Shown piece by piece: positions 38,000 through 47,001 of a stretch of 64,000 nucleotides of DNA. Source of the stretch: Acinetobacter lwoffii (GTDB lineage Bacteria; Pseudomonadota; Gammaproteobacteria; Pseudomonadales; Moraxellaceae); contig NZ_JAMXXK010000003.1 in assembly GCF_024129735.1 (NCBI RefSeq), positions 1 through 64,000 of the forward strand. Direction: 5' to 3'. Below the pieces are notes generated by a model. It was not told the origin of the DNA and did no database searches. It saw nothing but the letters and a program-made list of their open reading frames with translations. The number at the start of each line of letters is the position of its first letter. Position 1 is the stretch's first letter. A program made the position numbers and the translations under genes.

Positions 38000-38434
38000 T
38001 TAAGGCTGATAATAAATATCGGCATCTGTTCCTTCACCACCCGATTGACCATCTGCACCAAATGAATACAGATCGAAGCTTCGACCATCGGTGCCCGGAA
38101 TCACATATTGCAGTTCATTATCCCAGCTGTCTTTTGGAAAACCGCCTTTGACATAACCGCCCGGCACCCAGTTTTTCGCAGTCGCTGGCTGATTCACCAG
38201 TGCATCCAGACCACCTTCCTGCATGCTTGGATACTTGCCATTGTCCAGCTTGTATTGATCCAGTGAACCTGCAATGCTTTGTAACTTGATCACGGTGGTA
38301 TCTACTTTGGCCTTTTCACCGCGTCCCATCACGTTCGGAACGATCAGCGCAGCAAGCACACCGAGAATAACAATCACCACCATGACTTCGATTAAGGTAA
38401 AGCCCGTCTGTTTATTTAATTGATTCCTTTTCAT
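38000..38434 (-). CDS. gspG: Type II secretion major pseudopilin GspG
   Basis: The major pseudopilin of the type II secretion system, processed by prepilin peptidase. The type IV pilin-like leader is KQTGFTLIEVMVVIVILG, with cleavage before Phe and the invariant Glu5, then a variable C-terminal domain with a calcium-binding-like tail (WVPGGYVKGGFPKDSWDN, GADGQSGGEGTDADIYY). Length 144 is typical. It lies 75 bases downstream of gspF, on the same strand. Other gsp genes are not in this window. Confidence 0.96.
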   Translation of the reverse strand: MKRNQLNKQTGFTLIEVMVVIVILGVLAALIVPNVMGRGEKAKVDTTVIKLQSIAGSLDQYKLDNGKYPSMQEGGLDALVNQPATAKNWVPGGYVKGGFPKDSWDNELQYVIPGTDGRSFDLYSFGADGQSGGEGTDADIYYQP

Positions 38435-38509
38435 TCAATCTCTCTCATTTATTTGCATCATTCAGACCACTTGAATCTTGATCACAGCAAAATTCTAACT
38501 GGCTTCTGT

Positions 38510-39715
38510 TTAAATCATATTATTCATATTTACAATTGGCAGCATGACCGCAATCACAATGACCAAAACGATACTGGCCATCAGTACCAGCATTAAAGGT
38601 TCCAGCAAGGCCAGTAAAGTTGAAATCAGGGTGGTCACTTCGCGATCCTGCATCTGTGAAGCACGTTCCAGCATGCGGTCCAGTTCACCGGACGCTTCAC
38701 CACTTTTGATCATTTGTACCATCATCGGCGGGAAATAACCACTGCGTTCCAGTTGGGTTGCTAGGTTACCACCTTCAGTGACTTTTTCCGCTGCCAGATT
38801 GACAGCATCACGGATCACCCAGTTGTTACTTACTGCGGCACCAATCCGCAATGCATCGACCAGCGGCACGCCAGATTGGGTCAAAATGGATAAGGTACTG
38901 GCAAAACGTGCAGCATTAATCCCGCGTGACAATTTGCCGAATAAAGGTAATTTTAAGGTCAGACGGTCAAAGGCATAATGCCCGGCAGTGGTTCTTAAAA
39001 ACCGGACCAACAGGAAAATCCCCAAAGCACCACCGATCAATAAAAATGGCCAGGCAATGCGAATGAAATCGCTGGCTTTCATCAAGGCCACGGTAATCCA
39101 GGGCAAGGCATCTTTACTCTGGTCAAAAGTCTTGACGATATCTGGCACCACATAGGTCATCAGCCCCATCACGATCGCAAAGGACATCAGCATCAGGATA
39201 ATCGGATAGACCATCGCACCCTGAATTTTTTTCTGCATGGCAAACCGGTTTTCGGTATAGTCAGCGAGTTGGTCCAGAATCAGGTCCAGATGTCCGGAAC
39301 GTTCACCGGCGGCAATTGTGGCAATATACAGTTCAGGAAAACGTCCGGATTGCTGCAAGCCCTGCGCCAGACTATGCCCTTCCAGCACCTTGGAGCGCAC
39401 CGACATCAGCAGGTTTTGTACATGCACTTTTTCGCTTTGCTTGCCAACGGCGCGGATGGCTTCTTCCAGCGGAATCGCGGCTGCGACCAGCACAGATAGC
39501 TGCCGGGTCATGAGGGCCAGATCATAGGCGGTGATGCTTTTTTCAAACCATTTTCGACGATGCTGCTGGTCTTTTTTTTCAACAGGATCAACAGAGACCG
39601 GAATAAGTGCTTTATCCCGTAATTGTTGCCGGATCTGACGTGCAGAATCCCCCTCCAGCACGCCTTTTTGCTGCTTTCCTGAAGCATCAAGCGCAATAAA
39701 CTGATATGCAGGCAT
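38510..39715 (-). CDS. gspF: Type II secretion inner-membrane protein GspF
   Basis: Inner-membrane platform protein of the type II secretion system. Two homologous T2SSF cytoplasmic domains (TRQLSVLVAAAIPLEEAI near 70 and FASTLSILTQSGVPLVDALR near 272) alternate with three transmembrane helices (about 170-190, 220-240 and 372-396). Length 401 is typical. It is the first gene of the gspF-gspG pair and is divergent from priA. Acinetobacter uses this system to secrete lipases and other enzymes. Confidence 0.96.
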   Translation of the reverse strand: MPAYQFIALDASGKQQKGVLEGDSARQIRQQLRDKALIPVSVDPVEKKDQQHRRKWFEKSITAYDLALMTRQLSVLVAAAIPLEEAIRAVGKQSEKVHVQNLLMSVRSKVLEGHSLAQGLQQSGRFPELYIATIAAGERSGHLDLILDQLADYTENRFAMQKKIQGAMVYPIILMLMSFAIVMGLMTYVVPDIVKTFDQSKDALPWITVALMKASDFIRIAWPFLLIGGALGIFLLVRFLRTTAGHYAFDRLTLKLPLFGKLSRGINAARFASTLSILTQSGVPLVDALRIGAAVSNNWVIRDAVNLAAEKVTEGGNLATQLERSGYFPPMMVQMIKSGEASGELDRMLERASQMQDREVTTLISTLLALLEPLMLVLMASIVLVIVIAVMLPIVNMNNMI

Positions 39716-39865
39716 TGTAATGCTCTAATTTTCCAAAATTTTGCTCAACGCTGTTGCGTCAGACCACCGAAATCATTCATATTCTTTGATATAAATTATC
39801 TGCTCACTCTAACATAATCGAACTTTAAGCACGACGAAATTTCTTCAGGATCTCCACCCCAAGAT

Positions 39866-42088
39866 ATGCAAAATTCTCACACCGATTCCAGTCCACTTTA
39901 TCGCATACGCGTTGCTGTACCTGTGCATGTATTTGATTGTTTTGATTACACGATGAGTGCAAAACAATTTGAACAGGCACAGATGGGCGCACGTGTACTG
40001 GTGTCGTTTGGTCGGCAGAATCTGGTCGGGGTGATTATTGAAAAACTGTCTGCAGATACTCCTCTCGACCCACGCTTTAAGCTTAAGGCAGTAACCGAAC
40101 TGCTCGATGAACGTGCCATTATAGATAGCAAAGTTTTAAGTTTGTTGACATGGTCAGCACAATATTACCAGTTTCCAATCGGTGAAGTCGTCCACAGTGC
40201 CCTGCCGACCCTGTTGCGTCAGGGTAAGCCTTATAACCTGCTGGCCCGTACCTGGAAATTGCTGGACCCTGATGCCGAGGCCAAAGTACGCCGTTCAGAT
40301 AAGCAGCAGGAAGCCTACCGGATTCTAAAACTGCATCCGGTCGGGACCACTGAAAATGTATTGAACATGGCCGGGATTGAAACCGCGACCTTAAAAGCAC
40401 TGGAGAAAAAAGAGATTTGCGCCTGTGTGCTGGAGCCACAAGATTTCAGTCCGCAGCCGATGCAACTGGCACAGATGCCGCTAACGGCCAATCCTGAACA
40501 AAAACATGCAGTCGAACAGGTATTAAAATATCGCAATCAATATCAGGCTTTTTTACTGGATGGTCTGACCGGCAGCGGTAAAACTGAAGTGTATTTGCAG
40601 ATCATGGAGCAGGTACTGAAACAGGGCAAACAGGTGCTGGTGCTGGTACCGGAAATCGGCCTGACGCCGCAAACCATCAGCCGTTTTCAGTCCCGTTTTC
40701 ATTGCCATATTGCGTTGCTGCACTCCGGTCTGAATGACTCCAAACGGCTACAAGCCTGGCAGTCAGCGGAAACCGGCAAAGCCTCGATTGTGCTGGGTAC
40801 ACGTTCCGCCATTTATACGCCAATGCCGAATCTGGGCCTGATCATTCTGGATGAAGAACATGACCTGTCCTTTAAACAGCAGGAAGGCTTCCGCTATCAT
40901 GCCCGAGATGTCGCCCTGTACCGCGGCCATTTACAGCAATGTCCGGTAATCTTAGGGTCAGCCACACCAAGTATTGACAGTTATGCACTGGTGCAACATG
41001 GCAAGATGCAGGCGCTGGAGCTGAATCAACGTGCCGGCACGGCCTTGATGCCCAAAATCCATATTCTGGATTTAAAAGTCGCACAGAAGCAGCATGGGAT
41101 TAGCCTGCAACTGATTCAGGACATCAAAAAGCGTCTGGAGAAAAAAGAACAGGTGCTGATCTTTTTAAACCGCCGTGGCTATGCTCCCGTCCTTCTTTGT
41201 GGCAGCTGTGGCTGGCAGGCGCAATGTCCGCACTGCGATGCTAACTTCACTGTACACCGCCAGCCTTATCAGCATCTGCATTGTCATCATTGCGGCACTA
41301 TTCACCGTATGCCGGAACACTGTCCGCAATGTCAGCATCAGGAACTGGTTACGCTGGGCATGGGCACTGGCAAGGTCGAAGAACATCTAAATGAACTCTT
41401 TCTGGATTTTGAGGTGATTCGGGTCGATCGCGATTCCACCAGTCGGGTCGGCAGCTGGCAGAAAATCTATGACAAGATTCAGAAAAGCGAACCGGCGATT
41501 CTTCTCGGCACCCAGATGCTGGCCAAGGGACACCATTTTCCCTATGTCACGCTGGTGGCGATTCTGGATATTGATTCCGGTCTGCTCAGTGTGGATTTCC
41601 GTGCTACTGAACGGACTGCACAGCTGATCGTACAGGTCGCAGGCCGGGCCGGACGCGGGGAACATAAGGGTGATGTCTATCTACAAACGCTCAGGCCTGA
41701 TCATGCCTTGCTGAATACCTTGGTCAATGAAAATTATCGCGTATTTGCCCAACAGACCTTAAAAGAACGGCAGATGGCCAGAATGCCGCCCTACCGTTAT
41801 GCCATCCTGATTCGCTGTGAATCCAAGGATCAGTCACAAAATACCGAATTCTTACAGAAACATGCAGCACTCCTCAGGCAATATCCTGATCTGGCGCTGG
41901 ACATCTGGGGACCAATTCCTGCGCCAATGGAACGCAAGGCCGGACGCTATCAGTCGCATATGGTGCTATTGTCAGCGGATCGTCCACGTTTGCATTACTA
42001 TGTGCGCTGCTGGTGGCAGAACATGCTGCAGGACAAACCTTCCAGCATGAAGCTCACGCTGGACATCGACCCTCAGGAACTGAGCTAA
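39866..42088 (+). CDS. priA: Primosomal protein N' (replication restart helicase)
   Basis: The 3'-to-5' helicase that restarts collapsed replication forks. Walker A LDGLTGSGKTEVYLQ, DEEH box LIILDEEHDLSF, and a zinc-binding region of paired Cys (CGSCGWQAQCPHCDAN, CHHCGTIH, CPQCQ). The N-terminal 3'BD domain starts at YRIRVAVPVHVFDCFDY. The C-terminal VAGRAGRGEHKGDV is helicase motif VI. Length 740 is near E. coli PriA (732). The start at 39866 follows weak SD-like bases; an internal start cannot be excluded. Confidence 0.96.
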   Translation: MQNSHTDSSPLYRIRVAVPVHVFDCFDYTMSAKQFEQAQMGARVLVSFGRQNLVGVIIEKLSADTPLDPRFKLKAVTELLDERAIIDSKVLSLLTWSAQYYQFPIGEVVHSALPTLLRQGKPYNLLARTWKLLDPDAEAKVRRSDKQQEAYRILKLHPVGTTENVLNMAGIETATLKALEKKEICACVLEPQDFSPQPMQLAQMPLTANPEQKHAVEQVLKYRNQYQAFLLDGLTGSGKTEVYLQIMEQVLKQGKQVLVLVPEIGLTPQTISRFQSRFHCHIALLHSGLNDSKRLQAWQSAETGKASIVLGTRSAIYTPMPNLGLIILDEEHDLSFKQQEGFRYHARDVALYRGHLQQCPVILGSATPSIDSYALVQHGKMQALELNQRAGTALMPKIHILDLKVAQKQHGISLQLIQDIKKRLEKKEQVLIFLNRRGYAPVLLCGSCGWQAQCPHCDANFTVHRQPYQHLHCHHCGTIHRMPEHCPQCQHQELVTLGMGTGKVEEHLNELFLDFEVIRVDRDSTSRVGSWQKIYDKIQKSEPAILLGTQMLAKGHHFPYVTLVAILDIDSGLLSVDFRATERTAQLIVQVAGRAGRGEHKGDVYLQTLRPDHALLNTLVNENYRVFAQQTLKERQMARMPPYRYAILIRCESKDQSQNTEFLQKHAALLRQYPDLALDIWGPIPAPMERKAGRYQSHMVLLSADRPRLHYYVRCWWQNMLQDKPSSMKLTLDIDPQELS

Positions 42089-42163
42089 AAGATATTGCGC
42101 CTGAGGATCGGTCTGGAATACAAGACTCCCAGTCTGGATCAAGAATAAATTTAGGGCAGGAAA

Positions 42164-44017
42164 ATGTCGATACTGTTACAAATAACACTGGTTCTGGTCA
42201 TTGCACTGTTGATGGTGCCACTGAGTAAAAGGCTCAGGTTGCCAAGCGTGCTGGGCTATCTGTTAACAGGGATCATCTTAAGTCCAAGCCTTTTGCATCT
42301 GATTCAGGCACCCGAAGTCATGCGTAGTTTCATGCAAGTCAGCCTAATGGCATTGTTGTTCTGGATCGGCCTGCAACTCAGACCGAAACGCATTGTCCAG
42401 ATTAATCCCTCCCTGTGGATGATGGCTACTTTACAGGTACTAATCAGCGCCCTGATTTTTACGCTCATGGCTTGGGTTTTCCTTCAGCAAAGCCTACTTG
42501 CCAGCATTGTAATTGGACTCGCCGGCAGTTTGTCCGCCATGACTTTGGCGATCCAACATCTCAATCATCAGGAACAGTTCGCCACCAGCTATGGTCAGCA
42601 AGCTTATTCGATCCTCCTAATTCATGCCCTGTTGGCCATTCTGGTGATTGCAGCCATTCCATTATTTGCCGGGATTCGCTCGACTGAACATGGCGTGGCC
42701 TACTTTGCTGCCCTCGTCGCGACGTTAAGCGGTCTGTTTCTGTGTAATCGTTACCTGATGCAACCGCTGTATCGTTGGATTGCTAAAAGTGCCAGTCACG
42801 AATTGCACGCGATTGTGGCGATTGCGGTGACCTTGGCATTGCTGGTGCTGATGAATACCCTGGGACTAAATCTATTTCTCGGCGCCTTATTTGCCGGCAT
42901 TTTACTGGCAGATTCAGATTTTCGGCCTGCAGTAGAAAGTGCTATTCGGCCTTTTCAGGGCCTGTTGATGGGCCTGGCCTTTATCAGCCTGGGCATGTCA
43001 CTAAAATTGCCTGATCTGCTGGATTTTCCCTGGATGATTCTGGGGGGCACTTTTGCTTTAATCTTGGTCAAGTTTGCAATCAGTCTGGCATTGGCACGTT
43101 ATCATCAAAATAGCTGGCGCAATAGTACCTTGTTAGCAGCTAGTCTGGCGCAAGGCGGCGAATTTGCCTTACTCGCACTGGTGATTGCGGTATCTGACCA
43201 GATTATTGCGGCCAATCTGCTCTCTCCATTGCTGTGGATGGTGAGTTTTTCCTTGCTGCTGACGCCAGGATTTTATTGGTTATTGCACAGCCAGATCTTA
43301 CCGCGTCTGGATCGTCACAATCATCTGGCAGCGACCTTCGAAACCGGTTCCAATCCTCAAACCAGCACACCGATTCTGCTGATTGGCTTTGGCCGCTTCG
43401 GGCAAATCATCGCCCGGATTTTACTGCAGCAACAACACGCCTTTAGTGTCATGGACAGCAATGTGCCAGCCACTGAACTTCTGGCACAGTACGATATTCC
43501 TTTCTATCAGGCAGATGCCACAGAACCGGAAGCCTTGATACAGACCGGCATTGCCACAGTGCAACAGGTGATTGTGGCGATTGACGATATTGAAGACTCA
43601 ATGCTGATCGTGCGGCATCTGCGGCTGAATTATCCTGAAATCTGTTTATGGGTCCGCGCCCGTGACCGACATCATGTGCATTTATTGCAGGATTTGGGTG
43701 TGAAATACATCTGGCGTGAAACTTATCTTTCCGCCTTGGAACTCAGTCAGGCCTTACTAAACCAGCTCAATGCTGACCTCGAAAATAGCCAGCAACAGAT
43801 TCAAAACTTCCGTAAACAGGATGAAAAGCTGCTCAACAGCCAATATCATCTGGATCCGGATGAACATCCAAATTATGAAAATCAGCGTAGCAGTTTAGCC
43901 GAATTGGAGCATCTGTTTGCCCAGGATCAACGCCATAAAGCGCAAAAACAGGCTACACAGCAGCAACAGGATACAAACGGCGCAGGAATTGATACGTTAA
44001 GAGATGAACTCTCATAA
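42164..44017 (+). CDS. CPA2-family cation/proton antiporter (Kef-like)
   Basis: A 617-residue protein: about 12 membrane helices of a CPA2 Na+(K+)/H+ exchanger (PSVLGYLLTGIILSP, ALLAILVIAAIPLFAG, SLAQGGEFALLALVIA) followed by a cytoplasmic TrkA-N (KTN) domain with the nucleotide fold ILLIGFGRFGQIIARIL (about residue 400) and acidic strand MDSN. The polar C-terminal tail rich in Gln and Arg (KAQKQATQQQQDTNG) is unusual. It resembles KefB/KefC/YbaL, which exchange K+ for H+ under electrophile control; specificity cannot be told. It precedes hslO by 50 bases, a redox-chaperone gene. The unit may be cotranscribed. Confidence 0.88.
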   Translation: MSILLQITLVLVIALLMVPLSKRLRLPSVLGYLLTGIILSPSLLHLIQAPEVMRSFMQVSLMALLFWIGLQLRPKRIVQINPSLWMMATLQVLISALIFTLMAWVFLQQSLLASIVIGLAGSLSAMTLAIQHLNHQEQFATSYGQQAYSILLIHALLAILVIAAIPLFAGIRSTEHGVAYFAALVATLSGLFLCNRYLMQPLYRWIAKSASHELHAIVAIAVTLALLVLMNTLGLNLFLGALFAGILLADSDFRPAVESAIRPFQGLLMGLAFISLGMSLKLPDLLDFPWMILGGTFALILVKFAISLALARYHQNSWRNSTLLAASLAQGGEFALLALVIAVSDQIIAANLLSPLLWMVSFSLLLTPGFYWLLHSQILPRLDRHNHLAATFETGSNPQTSTPILLIGFGRFGQIIARILLQQQHAFSVMDSNVPATELLAQYDIPFYQADATEPEALIQTGIATVQQVIVAIDDIEDSMLIVRHLRLNYPEICLWVRARDRHHVHLLQDLGVKYIWRETYLSALELSQALLNQLNADLENSQQQIQNFRKQDEKLLNSQYHLDPDEHPNYENQRSSLAELEHLFAQDQRHKAQKQATQQQQDTNGAGIDTLRDELS

Positions 44018-44067
44018 CTTGTGTTTTACAATAATGACACCATTAAAGCAGGGTTATGGAGAATTTT

Positions 44068-44943
44068 ATGTCTGATTTACGCCAACGCTTTTTTATTGAA
44101 GATAGCCCTGTTCGTGGTGAAGTGGTGCATCTTGAAGAAGCTTTACAAACCATTTTAGCGCAACGTGACTATGCACCTGCAGTTAAGATCCTGCTAGGTG
44201 AAATGCTCAGTGCCACTGCACTGCTGGCCAGCACATTGAAGATTAAAGGGCGTATCAGCCTGCAAATTCAGGCATCAGGCACATTTAAATGGGCTATGGC
44301 TGAATGTAACCATTTGGGTGAAGTTCGCGCTTTGGCTGACTATGAAGAAGATCCGCACTTTCTGGTCGGCGAAGACAGCAGTACCGTGTTGAAATCTCTA
44401 ACCTCTCCGGTTCTGTTCATCAATATCGAGCCAGAATTTGGTGAGCGTTATCAGGGGATTGTACCTCTTGATAAAGAAAATCTCGCGGGCTGTCTGATGC
44501 AGTATTATGACCTATCTGCACAAATTCCAACGCGCATTGTATTGGCGAGCGACCATCAGCGTGCAGGTGGTTTACTGATTCAGTTGTTACCACGTAATAG
44601 TGAAGAAGAACAACGCCGGGTAGATGAAGACCTATGGCCACGTCTGACCATGCTGACAGAGACCCTAAAAACTGAAGAGTTAGTCGGTTTGCAAGCCACG
44701 GATATTCTGTACCGTTTATATAACGAAGAAGAAGTGCGTCTGCCAGATACGGAAGTGTTGAAGTTTGGTTGTACCTGCTCTAAAGAGCGTTGTGCAGTCG
44801 CTTTACAGCAAATCGGCATAGAGTCGATCCGTGAAACGCTGGAATTCCAGAATCCGATCGAGATGGACTGTCAGTTCTGTAACAGCCAATATACCTTTAC
44901 CGCTGAAGAAGCCTTGGGTCTATTTGGTAAGCACCTGAGCTAA
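44068..44943 (+). CDS. hslO: Redox-regulated chaperone Hsp33
   Basis: A holdase chaperone activated by oxidation. The C-terminal zinc-binding redox switch has the four Cys as CTCSKERC (CxC plus downstream Cys in the same segment) and CQFC (CxxC). The N-terminal domain shows GEMLSATALLASTLK and the linker region follows as ILYRLYNEEEVRLP. Length 291 matches E. coli (292). I choose the ATG at 44068, which has GGAG 7 bases upstream; an in-frame ATG at 44056 has none. Ends at a terminator. Confidence 0.95.
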   Translation: MSDLRQRFFIEDSPVRGEVVHLEEALQTILAQRDYAPAVKILLGEMLSATALLASTLKIKGRISLQIQASGTFKWAMAECNHLGEVRALADYEEDPHFLVGEDSSTVLKSLTSPVLFINIEPEFGERYQGIVPLDKENLAGCLMQYYDLSAQIPTRIVLASDHQRAGGLLIQLLPRNSEEEQRRVDEDLWPRLTMLTETLKTEELVGLQATDILYRLYNEEEVRLPDTEVLKFGCTCSKERCAVALQQIGIESIRETLEFQNPIEMDCQFCNSQYTFTAEEALGLFGKHLS

Positions 44944-44964
44944 GCAGTTCGAATCCTTAAGCTT

Positions 44965-44990
44965 AAAAGCATTCTCCGGAATGCTTTTTT
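44965..44990 (+). terminator. hslO terminator
   Basis: AAAAGCATTC, loop TCCG, GAATGCTTTT with further Ts, 22 bases after the stop. Confidence 0.9.
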
Positions 44991-45187
44991 TATATTTTAA
45001 CACCTGGTCGACTGAGCTCAACCAAGCGTATTCCCCTACAGTAGAAAACCTGTCTACTTCCTGAATCAAACTCTCATGTAAATCCAATCCGAGAATCCCT
45101 GTTAAATTATAAGATTATTCACATTAATAAAACCTGAATATTTATCATTTTCAAAAAATTATGAGAAAAACTGCACAGTTCATACTC

Positions 45188-45216
45188 TTGATTTAATTAT
45201 GCTTTTAAAATAAATT
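45188..45216 (+). promoter_or_regulatory. Candidate promoter, DUF2147 gene
   Basis: TTGATT (45188-45193), a 17-base spacer and TAAATT (45211-45216), 48 bases before the start. The fit is fair; AT-rich background reduces confidence. Confidence 0.4.
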
Positions 45217-45264
45217 AGAGCAATAATTCTAAAATGAATACATTATCAATTTAACAGGTATGTT

Positions 45265-45726
45265 ATGAGAAAATTATTGAATACTCTAGTAATGGGGATG
45301 AGTTTAGCCGCAGTTTCTAGCTTGGCCTTTGCCTATGAAGATCCGTTATTGGGTAAATGGAAAACCATCGATGATCAGTCTGGTTATTCTCGTGCGGATG
45401 TGGAAATTCGCAAGAAAGCAGATGGTAGTTATGAAGGGGTGATTGTCGAAACACGCAGCTTGCCTGGCGCAGAAAAAATGGGCATCTGTCATAAATGTCC
45501 AGGTCAGCTCAAGAACAAGCCTTTTCTAGGCCTGCCGTTTATTTGGGATTTTAAGGCAGATCCGAAAAAGCCACGTGAATACCAGGATGGCAAAGTGCTT
45601 GATCCGATCAGTGGCAAAGTTTATAAGGGTAAAGCACGCTTAAGTGCCAATGGCAAACGTCTAACCTTACGTGGCTATGTCGGGGTATCGGTAATTGGCC
45701 GCAGTGTCACCTGGGTAAAATATTAA
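45265..45726 (+). CDS. DUF2147-domain secreted protein
   Basis: A 153-residue exported protein: signal peptide (MRKLLNTLVMGMSLAAVSSL, AFA) with cleavage near residue 23, then the DUF2147 core GKWKTIDDQSGYSRADVEI, GVIVETR and GKVLDPISGKVYKGKARL. Two Cys in CHKC could coordinate metal or form a disulfide. DUF2147 proteins are periplasmic beta-rich proteins of unknown role and are common in Acinetobacter. Monocistronic with a terminator 16 bases downstream. Confidence 0.88.
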   Translation: MRKLLNTLVMGMSLAAVSSLAFAYEDPLLGKWKTIDDQSGYSRADVEIRKKADGSYEGVIVETRSLPGAEKMGICHKCPGQLKNKPFLGLPFIWDFKADPKKPREYQDGKVLDPISGKVYKGKARLSANGKRLTLRGYVGVSVIGRSVTWVKY

Positions 45727-45742
45727 TTTCAGAAAGATTTTC

Positions 45743-45769
45743 AAAGCTCCTATATCAGGGGGCTTTTTT
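45743..45769 (+). terminator. Terminator after DUF2147 gene
   Basis: AAAGCTCC, loop TATATCA, GGGGGCTTT followed by T-run (one G-T or bulge). Confidence 0.8.
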
Positions 45770-46211
45770 CTTTGTCATGATTTGAAACAATAAGGTACAA
45801 ATAAAAACTGTTTTGGGGCAAGTAAAGTCATAATAATGGATCGAAGACGGTTATTTTTTATCCATTTATGATGATCAATCTTCAGCCTTGTTCAATTCTG
45901 CCCTTTGGTCTGCTTTGCAGCCCTGATATGGCGCCCTCTATTCAACACAGGAAAGTGATTGAATACGCTTTGTCGATAACACATAAAATTATAAAAACAA
46001 CTTCAGCTTTAACCTTCTTTGCCTCGCATGCTGCTGATAAAGATCCGGTCAGACCGACTGATTCATCGACTACCAGCGCATCCAGACTCTTCACTCATGA
46101 TCATTTGAGTCATCACTCTGAGTCTGCATGTCCAAGGATTGGAAAGCGTTCTATTTTAGCACCTTCCCTTTCTTCGGATTTTGCACACTTGGCTGTTTAA
46201 GGAGTAGACCC
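45770..46211. other. Spacer before cbpM-like gene
   Basis: About 440 bases. An open frame at 45868-46200 exists, but its composition (many Ser, Thr, His, Pro and no recognisable domain) and lack of a ribosome binding site argue against coding. No J-domain gene or remnant of one is seen. Function of the spacer unknown. Confidence 0.45.
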
Positions 46212-46541
46212 ATGACTACGATTCAGTACCAAGAAAGTTTTTCCCACGGTTATACCCCCTCAGAAATTATGGACGATCGTTCATTTGACTTGATCCACTT
46301 TGCAGAAGCGTGTGGACAAAGCCCGGAATGGGTCATGCAGTTAATTGAACATGGAATTTTACCCAATCGTTCCACAACCCCGACCAACACTTTCCTCGGT
46401 GAAGATATCTCGCGTGCACAACGCGCCTATCGCCTGCAACGCGATTTTGATGCCTCATTTAGCGCCGTTGCCATGATGCTGGACCTCATTGATGAGGTGC
46501 AGGAGTTACGCCGCGAGGTCAAACATTTGCACTTCAAGTAA
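46212..46541 (+). CDS. CbpM-like chaperone modulator (MerR-like)
   Basis: A 109-residue protein with a MerR-like helical N-terminus (FAEACGQSPEWVMQLIEHGIL) and a C-terminal helix like CbpM (RAYRLQRDFDASFSAVAMML, DLIDEVQELRREVKHLH). In E. coli, CbpM binds the J-domain of CbpA and inhibits its chaperone and DNA-binding actions. The start at 46212 is set by AAGGAG 8 bases upstream; the longer frame from 46128 adds 28 residues of unlikely sequence. There is no cbpA/dnaJ-like gene next to it. Confidence 0.75.
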   Translation: MTTIQYQESFSHGYTPSEIMDDRSFDLIHFAEACGQSPEWVMQLIEHGILPNRSTTPTNTFLGEDISRAQRAYRLQRDFDASFSAVAMMLDLIDEVQELRREVKHLHFK

Positions 46542-46630
46542 ATCCTTTTCATGTTCTGTCGATCTGCATTTTCCAATGCAGATCAGAACATATTTATATT
46601 TAATTTTATGATTAGAGTATAAGAATCCCT

Positions 46631-46888
46631 ATGAAAACCAAAGATTGCAATAAGAAAATCAAATATATGTTTCCCGAATACCGCGACTTGATTGTGCAAC
46701 TTCGCGAGGAAAATCCCTATTTTGCCAAGTTATTCGAGGAACATAATGAGCTGGACAAAGAAATCAGCCAGCTTGAACTTGATCCAGTCAATCATATCAA
46801 CAATGATATTGAGGCGATCAAGCGTAAAAAACTAAAACTCAAGGATGAAATCTATAAAATACTGACTCGAACAGCTCAAGTGGAGTGA
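46631..46888 (+). CDS. DUF465 (YdcH-like) protein
   Basis: An 85-residue protein that is nearly all helix, with the DUF465 pattern: MFPEYRDLIVQLREENPYFA, LFEEHNELDKEISQLE, and IEAIKRKKLKLKDEIYKIL. Function unknown; likely a small cytoplasmic coiled-coil dimer. AGAG precedes the ATG at 46631; an internal ATG at residue 13 (MFPEYRD) is the more usual family start and also possible. Confidence 0.85.
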   Translation: MKTKDCNKKIKYMFPEYRDLIVQLREENPYFAKLFEEHNELDKEISQLELDPVNHINNDIEAIKRKKLKLKDEIYKILTRTAQVE

Positions 46889-47001
46889 TCAGCAGAACAG
46901 AGTGTTGATTTCTACAGAGCTAATCTAAAATTGAAGCCCACTGATCTACGTGTGCTTGAAAATAGGACAACCTTTATAAATATCGATTGATAAAGGTAGC
47001 T

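Larger units (their letters stand above)
44944..45264. other. Spacer hslO to DUF2147 gene
   Basis: A 321-base spacer holding the hslO terminator at its left end and a candidate promoter at 45188-45216. I see no other gene or RNA structure in it. Confidence 0.6.

Noticed and set aside
45868..46200. 110-codon open frame before the cbpM-like gene
   Set aside because: No ribosome binding site, skewed Ser/Thr/His composition, no domain, overlaps a start region of the next gene.
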